Below, piece after piece: positions 43,250-49,393 of a stretch of DNA of 64,000 nucleotides. The translations under genes were made by a program, and so were the position numbers. The stretch covers positions 1 to 64,000 of the forward strand of contig BMUX01000018.1 in NCBI GenBank assembly GCA_014650415.1, in the 5' to 3' direction. The notes under the pieces are model-generated. The model saw nothing but the letters and a program-made list of their open reading frames with translations, was not told the DNA's origin and did not search any database. The stretch comes from Streptomyces spiroverticillatus. Its GTDB lineage: Bacteria > Actinomycetota > Actinomycetes > Streptomycetales > Streptomycetaceae. Numbering within the stretch: position 1 is the stretch's first letter; every line of letters starts with the position of its first letter.

Positions 43250-43908
43250 CCGACACGGACACACCCGGCGTCGCCACCCGGCGCGGCGCCGCCGTCGGCC
43301 GCGGCATCGGCATCGGCCTGATGTACGGCCTGTGGAAGCCGCGCGTGCTGGGCTCCTGGCGGGTCCCGGCCACCGGACCGGTCATACTCGCGGTGAACCA
43401 CGCGCACAACATCGACGGCCCGATGCTGATGGGGACGGCACCCCGCCCGGTGCACTTCCTCATCAAGAAGGAGGCCTTCGTCGGCCCCCTCGACCCGTTC
43501 CTGCGGGGCATCGGCCAGCTGAAGGTCGACCGGTCGACCACCGACCGGACGGCCATTACCGACGCGCTGGGCGTACTGCGCGACGGCGGGGTCCTGGGGA
43601 TCTTCCCCGAGGGCTCGCGCGGCGAGGGCGACTTCGCCTCGCTGCGCGCGGGCCTCGCCTACTTCGCCGTACGGTCGGGGGCGCCCATCGTCCCCGTCGC
43701 CGTACTCGGCGGGGCGGAGCGCAAGGGGCGGCTGATATCCGCACTGCCGCCGCTGCGCAGCAGGGTCGACGTCGTCTTCGGCGACGCCTTCGAAGCCGGC
43801 GACGGCAGCGGACGGCGTACGAGGAAGGCGCTGGACGAGGCCACGGTGCGCATCCAGGAGAGGCTGACCGCCCACCTGGCGGGGGCCAGACGGCTCACCG
43901 GGCGATAG
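43246..43908 (+). CDS. PlsC-type 1-acylglycerol-3-phosphate acyltransferase
   Basis: 220 aa from GTG 43246, overlapping cmk by four bases. Motif I is AVNHAHNIDGPML (HX4D), motif III GIFPEGSRGEGDF, and motif IV APIVPVAVLGG. It is expected at the inner membrane face and to acylate lysophosphatidic acid or a related acceptor in phospholipid synthesis. N-terminal residues GIGIGLMYGLWKPRVLGSW may be a membrane-associating helix. Confidence 0.92.
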   Translation: MTDTDTPGVATRRGAAVGRGIGIGLMYGLWKPRVLGSWRVPATGPVILAVNHAHNIDGPMLMGTAPRPVHFLIKKEAFVGPLDPFLRGIGQLKVDRSTTDRTAITDALGVLRDGGVLGIFPEGSRGEGDFASLRAGLAYFAVRSGAPIVPVAVLGGAERKGRLISALPPLRSRVDVVFGDAFEAGDGSGRRTRKALDEATVRIQERLTAHLAGARRLTGR

Positions 43909-43998
43909 GCGTTAGCGCCGCGCCCGATGGTGGGCGAGACTTGAGTAGTGGGTCGCGGGGAAACGCGGCCCATCGATGATGAACGAGGACAGGACTTC

Positions 43999-45489
43999 AT
44001 GAACGACCAGATCCACTCCGGCGACGAGCACGGACCCGAGCAGGCCGTGGACCACGGTGCGCTCGGCGACGCCGAGTACGCGGAGTTCATGGAGCTCGCT
44101 GCGCAGGAGGGCTTCGACCTCGAGGACATCGCGGGTGCCCTCGAAGAGGCGAACGCCGGACCGCTGCCCGTGCTCGCCGTCGTCGGCCGCCCCAATGTCG
44201 GCAAGTCGACCCTGGTGAACCGCATCATCGGCCGCCGCGAGGCCGTCGTGCAGGACAAGCCCGGCGTCACCCGTGACCGCGTCTCCTACGAGGCCGAGTG
44301 GGCGGGCCGCCGCTTCAAGGTGATGGACACCGGCGGCTGGGAGCAGGACGTGCTGGGGCTCGACGCCTCGGTCGCCGCCCAGGCCGAGTACGCCATCGAG
44401 ACCGCCGACGCGGTCGTCTTCGTGGTGGACTCCACCGTCGGCGCCACCGACACCGACGAGGCCGTCGTCCGGCTGCTCCGCAAGGCCAAGAAGCCGGTCG
44501 TGCTGTGCGCCAACAAGGTCGACGGCCTGTCCGGCGAGGCCGACGCCACCGCCCTGTGGTCGCTGGGCCTCGGCGAGCCGCACCCGGTCTCCTCCCTGCA
44601 CGGCCGCGGCACGGGCGACATGCTCGACGCCGTACTGGAGGCCCTTCCGGAGGCGCCCGCGCAGACCTTCGGCAGCGGCACCCCGCTCGGCGGGCCGCGC
44701 CGCATCGCGCTCATCGGCCGTCCGAACGTCGGCAAGTCCTCGCTGCTGAACAAGGTGGCCAAGGAGGACCGCGTCGTCGTCAACGAGCTGGCGGGCACCA
44801 CCCGCGACCCGGTCGACGAGCTGATCAACCTCGGCGGCACGACCTGGAAGTTCATCGACACCGCGGGCATCCGCCGCCGGGTGCACCTCCAGGAGGGCGC
44901 GGACTACTACGCCTCGCTGCGTACCGCCGCCGCCCTGGAGAAGGCCGAAGTGGCCGTCATCCTGATCGACTCCAGCGAGTCCATCTCCGTGCAGGACCAG
45001 CGCATCGTCACGATGGCCGTCGAGGCCGGACGCGCCATGGTGCTCGCCTTCAACAAGTGGGACACCCTCGACGAGGAGCGCCGCTACTACCTGGAGCGCG
45101 AGATCGAGACCGAGCTCGGCCAGGTCGCCTGGGCGCCGCGCGTCAACGTCTCCGCCCTCACCGGCCGCCACATGGAGAAGCTGGTCCCGGCGATCGAGAC
45201 GGCGCTGGACGGCTGGGAGACCCGCGTGCCCACCGGCCGCCTCAACGCCTTCCTCGGCGAGCTGGTCGCCGCCCACCCGCACCCGGTCCGCGGCGGCAAG
45301 CAGCCCCGCATCCTGTTCGGGACGCAGGCGGGCGCCAAGCCGCCGCGGTTCGTGCTGTTCGCCTCGGGCTTCCTGGAGGCGGGCTACCGGCGCTTCGTGG
45401 AGCGCCGACTGCGCGAGGAGTTCGGCTTCGAGGGAACGCCGATCCACATCTCGGTGCGGGTGCGCGAGAAGCGCGGCCGCAAGAAGTAG
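43999..45489 (+). CDS. der: Ribosome biogenesis GTPase Der (EngA)
   Basis: 496 aa from ATG 43999. An acidic N-terminal arm of about 55 residues precedes two tandem GTPase domains, with G1 motifs VVGRPNVGKSTLVNRIIGRR and LIGRPNVGKSSLLNKVAKED. G3 motifs are MDTGGWEQD and IDTAGIRRR; G4 motifs are CANKVD and AFNKWD. A C-terminal KH-like domain ends IHISVRVREKRGRKK. Der is needed for 50S subunit maturation. Confidence 0.96.
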   Translation: MNDQIHSGDEHGPEQAVDHGALGDAEYAEFMELAAQEGFDLEDIAGALEEANAGPLPVLAVVGRPNVGKSTLVNRIIGRREAVVQDKPGVTRDRVSYEAEWAGRRFKVMDTGGWEQDVLGLDASVAAQAEYAIETADAVVFVVDSTVGATDTDEAVVRLLRKAKKPVVLCANKVDGLSGEADATALWSLGLGEPHPVSSLHGRGTGDMLDAVLEALPEAPAQTFGSGTPLGGPRRIALIGRPNVGKSSLLNKVAKEDRVVVNELAGTTRDPVDELINLGGTTWKFIDTAGIRRRVHLQEGADYYASLRTAAALEKAEVAVILIDSSESISVQDQRIVTMAVEAGRAMVLAFNKWDTLDEERRYYLEREIETELGQVAWAPRVNVSALTGRHMEKLVPAIETALDGWETRVPTGRLNAFLGELVAAHPHPVRGGKQPRILFGTQAGAKPPRFVLFASGFLEAGYRRFVERRLREEFGFEGTPIHISVRVREKRGRKK

Positions 45490-45504
45490 GGGCCTGCGAA
45501 GGCT

Positions 45505-45900
45505 CTAGTAGCCCCTGCGGGGGCCGGGCGGCAGTGCGGCGGGGAAGTGGTTCCCCACGTGCTGCCGCCCTTGGTTGTGCTGGGTGTGCAGGTTGTGCCA
45601 GGTGCTCAGGTGCGACGGCTGCACCGGCTGGGGGACCGGGGCGATCTGGTGGTGCCCCTGGTAGTGACCGTGGTGGTGGCTCATGCCCGCTCCCATGCCC
45701 GCCCCCACGCCGAACGCCGTGAAGCCGAGGTCCTCCTCGCCGCTCCGGTCGCCCGGCAGGGCCCGGAACGAGCGGCGGTACTCGGAGTACAGCGAGTCGT
45801 AGATCGGTGTGTACGTGGGGAAGGCCTGCGGGGTCTCCTGCGCGGGCCGCATCGAGGGGATCTGGCTCTGGTACGGGCGAGTGGGGTCGTATGAGTGCAC
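45505..45900 (-). CDS. His-rich hypothetical protein
   Basis: 131 aa. It is Pro/Tyr-rich at the N-terminus (YDPTRPYQSQIPSMRPAQET) with a short conserved-looking helix IYDSLYSEYRRSFRALPGDR. A Met/Gly run is followed by a His-rich stretch (MSHHHGHYQGHHQ) and His/Gln-rich tail. No signal peptide. The His cluster could bind metal ions; this is unproven. It converges on der with a 15-base gap. Confidence 0.6.
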   Translation of the reverse strand: MHSYDPTRPYQSQIPSMRPAQETPQAFPTYTPIYDSLYSEYRRSFRALPGDRSGEEDLGFTAFGVGAGMGAGMSHHHGHYQGHHQIAPVPQPVQPSHLSTWHNLHTQHNQGRQHVGNHFPAALPPGPRRGY

Positions 45901-46018
45901 GTACGTGCCAACGACCCCACTGCCCGTCGGATGCGGGTACGGAGCGTACGGAGCGACCCGGATCCGGATACGCAGCGTAGGTGCGCGCCCGCGCCGGGGG
46001 CGGGGCCCCGGGGTGGGC

Positions 46019-46801
46019 TCAGGTGCCCGCGAGAGGCATCGTCGCGGCCACCAGACGGCCGCCTGCCGCCGCCTTGTCCAGGGCGCTGCGCAGCAGGTCC
46101 TCGCGCGGCTGCTGGCCGATGGAGCCGACCGGGGCGGCCAGCACCAGGATCTTCTGCGACTTGTTGGCCGCGGCCCGCCAGCCGTCGGTGACCTGGAGCG
46201 GGCGGTGCGCCTGCCACCAGGCGACCGGGCCGCCGCCGCCCGTCCCCGGCTGGAGGACGGCGTGCAGCTGGCCGGCGGCGAGCAGCACGGACCAGCCGGG
46301 CAGCACCTCGGGCACCGTCTTCAGGTCGGCCACCGGGTGGAAGCCCTGCTCGATCAAGAGCGGCAGGAACTCGTCGCCGTCCTGCGAGCCCGGGCGGGCG
46401 ATGGCGGCGGTCGGCTCGACCACCAGGGCGGGCCGCAGCTCGCCCTCGATGAGGACGAGACCGCTGGTCACGCCGAGCACGGCCTGCTCGGGCAGGGCGT
46501 CGGGGCCGCCGCCCGCGCCGTCCTGGCTCGCGGTGATGGACTTCACCGCGCCCTGGAGCTGCTCCTCGGAGACCGGGACGACCTGGGAGGGGATGCAGGT
46601 GGCATGCGCGAAGGCGAGGACGGCGGTCTCCTCGCCGACGAACAGCACGGTGGAGGTGGCCTCCTGGGCGGAGTCGCCGGGGGTGCGGCAGGAGGTGCAG
46701 TCGTAACTGCCGGGGGCGTTCTCGCCGGCGAGCAGCCGGTCGGCTTCTACGTCGCCGATCTCGGCGCGTACGTCGTCGCTGACGTCGAGCATGCGCGACA
46801 C
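46019..46801 (-). CDS. Hypothetical protein with CxxC pair
   Basis: 260 aa from GTG 46801, chosen for GAGGAG with 6-base spacing (the internal ATG at 46792 would be too far). Acidic and soluble. It contains GSYDCTSCRTPGDS with a CxxC pair and later HATCIPSQVV, then a mixed alpha/beta region LVLIEGELRPALVVEPTAAI and SQKILVLAAPVGSIGQQPRE. The family is not recognised; similar proteins are common in streptomycetes. It is divergent from the Rpf-like gene at 47301. Confidence 0.72.
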   Translation of the reverse strand: MSRMLDVSDDVRAEIGDVEADRLLAGENAPGSYDCTSCRTPGDSAQEATSTVLFVGEETAVLAFAHATCIPSQVVPVSEEQLQGAVKSITASQDGAGGGPDALPEQAVLGVTSGLVLIEGELRPALVVEPTAAIARPGSQDGDEFLPLLIEQGFHPVADLKTVPEVLPGWSVLLAAGQLHAVLQPGTGGGGPVAWWQAHRPLQVTDGWRAAANKSQKILVLAAPVGSIGQQPREDLLRSALDKAAAGGRLVAATMPLAGT

Positions 46802-47300
46802 GGGTGGCTCCTCGAACTGGGTGCGGGCACCGGGCGGTTCCCGGAGCGTCAAGAAGACAACGGGCGATCTGTGGGCAGGGTCACGCCGGACGGGGAACGG
46901 AATCGACTCATCCGACGCGGAGGGTGAGCCCGGACCCGGACCCCCTCACTCCCTGTCAACTCCTGGCGTATGCACGGAAGTTGGGGCGGTGAGCTGAGTC
47001 ACAGATCACCGGGGCGAGTGGTGGACAAATCCCGATATCAGGGAATCAAGTGGGTGTCCGGATTTGGTCGTTACCGGGGGTAGTGGGCAACTGGCCTGGA
47101 ATGACAAGGACTTGGTTGATTGCGGGGCGCGCGGGTCCATAGATTCCACCGCCGTGTGCATCGAGCACCGCCCGGATGCGCCCCCGCCGACCGTACGACG
47201 CACGACCCACGGCGCGGGGCGGGGCGGCACGGAAGGGAGCGCCGGACGCGCTCGTGACCGTACCGCCCTGGGGGAGTCCGGGTCCTGCGAGAGGGACTCC
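46802..47300. other. Intergenic region upstream of the first Rpf-like gene
   Basis: 499 bases between divergent genes. It holds a probable promoter at 47116-47145 and a GC-rich leader of about 150 bases (47152-47300) that could fold. I looked for the c-di-AMP (ydaO-type) riboswitch known upstream of some streptomycete rpf genes and could not recognise its conserved core. No supported small gene. Confidence 0.55.
47116..47145 (+). promoter_or_regulatory. Probable promoter of the Rpf-like gene
   Basis: TTGATT (47116-47121), 18-base spacer, TAGATT (47140-47145). This is a good match to housekeeping-type streptomycete promoters. The inferred start near 47152 leaves a leader of about 150 bases. 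Confidence 0.6.
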
Positions 47301-47933
47301 ATGACCGCATGTTCCAGTGCGATACGCCGCGGTGGTCGTCGTCGTGAGACCGCAGCGCTCGTCGGAGCCGCCCTGGTGGCCCCGCTGGCCCTGATCGCCG
47401 CGACCGGCCAGCCGGCCGCCGCGGCCGACCGCGGAGTGTGGGACCGCATCGCCCAGTGCGAGAGCGGTGGCAACTGGCACATCAACACCGGCAACGGCTA
47501 CTACGGCGGACTCCAGTTCTCCGCCGGTACCTGGCGGGCCCACGGCGGCACGGCGTACGCCTCGCGCGCCGACCGGGCCAGCAAGGCCGAGCAGATCGCC
47601 GTCGCCACCAAGGTCCAGCGCAAGCAGGGATGGGGGGCCTGGCCGAGCTGTTCGCGCCGGGCCGGAGCGTCGGGCAGTGCACCGGCCGTCGCCGCCGCCG
47701 TCGCGAAGAGCGCGAAGCCCGTCAAGAAGGACCGGGCGGCGCCGCGCGCCGACCGCGGCGAGAAGCGTGCCCCTGTGACGGGCGGGCGCGCGCACGTGGT
47801 GCGCTCCGGGGAGACCCTGGGCGGCATCGCGCAGGACTACGGGATGGGCTGGCGCAAGCTGTACGCGGCGAACAGGGCCGCGGTGGGCGCCGACCCGAAC
47901 GTGATCCTGCCGGGGCTGCGGCTGAAGCTGTGA
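47301..47933 (+). CDS. Rpf-like transglycosylase with LysM domain (1)
   Basis: 210 aa secreted wall hydrolase. The signal peptide ETAALVGAALVAPLALIAAT ends near QPAAAADRG. The Rpf/transglycosylase domain (about 42-120) is VWDRIAQCESGGNWHINTGN with the catalytic Glu, then YYGGLQFSAGTWRAHGG. A Lys/Ala linker leads to a C-terminal LysM, HVVRSGETLGGIAQDYGMGW, that binds peptidoglycan. ATG 47301 follows GAGAGGG. Resuscitation or germination roles are known for the family. A paralogue follows. Confidence 0.94.
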   Translation: MTACSSAIRRGGRRRETAALVGAALVAPLALIAATGQPAAAADRGVWDRIAQCESGGNWHINTGNGYYGGLQFSAGTWRAHGGTAYASRADRASKAEQIAVATKVQRKQGWGAWPSCSRRAGASGSAPAVAAAVAKSAKPVKKDRAAPRADRGEKRAPVTGGRAHVVRSGETLGGIAQDYGMGWRKLYAANRAAVGADPNVILPGLRLKL

Positions 47934-47963
47934 GCGCCCATGTGAGGTGAGGCGCGTCAGCGA

Positions 47964-47997
47964 GGGCCCCGCCCGGTCGCCCGACCGGGTGGGGCCC
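47964..47997 (+). terminator. Terminator between the two Rpf-like genes
   Basis: Strong hairpin GGGCCCCgCCCGGTC/GACCGGGtGGGGCCC (15-bp stem with one mismatch, 4-base loop) 30 bases after the first Rpf-like stop. It suggests that the two genes are separately transcribed. Confidence 0.82.
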
Positions 47998-48054
47998 GAC
48001 GGGTCCCCGCGCGGCACGCGCGCGCGTGGGCGTCGCGGTGATGGGGTGGGGCGG

Positions 48055-48765
48055 GTGTTGAAGCCTCGATTCCGATTCCTGTCCTGCGGCGTGCTCGGTG
48101 CGCTGCTCGCCCTCTCCCCGCTGTCCGGTGCCGGTGCCGGTGCCGGTGCCGTGGAACGGTCGGTGGAACCGCCGCCCGCCGCGCGGGGGTTCGGTCCGTA
48201 CGGCTGTGCCGCGAGCCAGTGGCCCTGGAGCTGTCTCGCCGCCTGCGAGAGCGACAACGACTGGGCCACCAACACCGGCAACAGCTACTACGGGGGGCTC
48301 CAGTTCGAGCAGCCCACCTGGGAGGAGCACGGCGGCCTCGCGCACGCCCCGCGCGCCGACCTCGCCACCCGTGCCGACCAGATCGCGGTCGCCAAGGAGG
48401 TGCTGACCACACAGGGATGGCAGGCCTGGCCGCAGTGCTCGCAGAAGTACCAACTGGGCGACCGGCGCATCCACATCGTGAAGAAGGGCGACACGCTGGC
48501 GTCGATCGCCGCCAAGTACAAGGTCAAGGGCGGCTGGCAGGCCCTCTACAAGGCCAACAAGGACATGATCGGCCCGCGCCCGGGGACGCTGAACGTGGGG
48601 ACCTGGCTGGTCATTCCGGAGGGGTCGGGCCGGGCGCTGGTGCGGCCGGTGCGGAGGCCGTCGGAGCCGGAGGCGTCCGTGGGCGCCGTGTCGGAGAGTT
48701 CGCTGTCCGGGGGTGAACTGTCGGGGAGCGCCCTGTCCGGGAGTGTTCCGACGCTTCTCCTGTGA
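48055..48765 (+). CDS. Rpf-like transglycosylase with LysM domain (2)
   Basis: 236 aa from GTG 48055 (GGGGTGGGG just upstream; TTG 48058 possible). The signal region FLSCGVLGALLALSPLSGAG runs into a (GA)n tract encoded by a 6-bp repeat. The Rpf domain has CLAACESDNDWATNTGNSYY with the catalytic Glu and GGLQFEQPTWEEHGG. The LysM is HIVKKGDTLASIAAKYKVKG. A Ser/Gly-rich tail of about 45 residues is antisense to the convergent ATPase gene (155-base overlap). Confidence 0.9.
   Translation: MLKPRFRFLSCGVLGALLALSPLSGAGAGAGAVERSVEPPPAARGFGPYGCAASQWPWSCLAACESDNDWATNTGNSYYGGLQFEQPTWEEHGGLAHAPRADLATRADQIAVAKEVLTTQGWQAWPQCSQKYQLGDRRIHIVKKGDTLASIAAKYKVKGGWQALYKANKDMIGPRPGTLNVGTWLVIPEGSGRALVRPVRRPSEPEASVGAVSESSLSGGELSGSALSGSVPTLLL
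48125..48148 (+). repeat. 6-bp simple repeat in a signal peptide
   Basis: Four exact copies of CCGGTG in the second Rpf-like gene, encoding the Gly-Ala run at the end of its signal peptide. The period keeps frame, so copy number could vary without frameshift. Confidence 0.85.
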
Positions 48766-49393
48766 ATACGATCCGGCCCCGGTCGAGTTCGTGAACGAGC
48801 ACCGGCACCGGTGCGCGCAGTGACGGCAGCCGTTGTTCCGCCAGGACGACGGCTGCCGTCGTGCCGAGTGCGGCCAGGAGTGCGTACGTACGGGCCGCGA
48901 CCTCCGGTGACATGCCGAGGGTGGGCTCGTCGACCAGCACCACGCGCGCGCGTGCGCCGAGCACGCGGGACAGGGCGAGCATGCGCTGCTCGCCGCCGGA
49001 CAGGGTGCCCGCCGTGCGCGCCAGCAGCGGGCGCAGTTCTGGGTACGCCTCCAGGGCCGGTGAAGTCGGGCCTCCAGGCGCGGTGTTGAGGGCGAGGTTG
49101 TCGGCGACCGTCAGGCCCGCGTACACCGCTTGCAGATCCGGTACGTAGCACAGGCCCCGGCGGGCCCTGGCATGGGCGGGCAGCCGGGTGACGTCCTCGC
49201 CGCGCCAGTGCACACCGCCCGCGCTGAGCGGGACGGTGCCCGCGAGGGCGCGCAGGGCGGTGGTGCGGCCGGAGCCGTTGCGGCCGAGCAGGACGGTGAG
49301 GGCGGCGGCGGGCACCGGCAGGTCGATGCCGTGCAGGGCCTCCAGCGGGCCGTAGCGGATGCGGGCCGCGCGCAGGGAAAGCTCGACGGTCAT
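48611..49393 (-). CDS. livF: LivF-type ABC ATPase with Arg in Walker A
   Basis: 260 aa from ATG 49393. It begins LRAARIRYGPLEALHGIDLP. Walker A is LLGRNGSGRTTALRAL, with Arg where Lys is otherwise invariant. The signature TLSGGEQRMLALSRVL and Walker B VVLVDEPTLGMSPEV are intact. LivF works with LivG to power branched-chain-amino-acid-type uptake. The C-terminal 45 residues, rich in Pro/Thr/Ala, extend beyond the family and are antisense to the Rpf-like gene. The start overlaps the fusion gene stop (ATGA). Confidence 0.9.
   Translation of the reverse strand: MTVELSLRAARIRYGPLEALHGIDLPVPAAALTVLLGRNGSGRTTALRALAGTVPLSAGGVHWRGEDVTRLPAHARARRGLCYVPDLQAVYAGLTVADNLALNTAPGGPTSPALEAYPELRPLLARTAGTLSGGEQRMLALSRVLGARARVVLVDEPTLGMSPEVAARTYALLAALGTTAAVVLAEQRLPSLRAPVPVLVHELDRGRIVFTGEASEHSRTGRSPTVHPRTANSPTRRPRTPPAPTASAPAAPAPGPTPPE

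Noticed and set aside
46802..47300. Possible c-di-AMP (ydaO-type) riboswitch upstream of the Rpf-like gene
   Set aside because: Known for some streptomycete rpf genes, but I could not find the conserved core and pairing in this leader.
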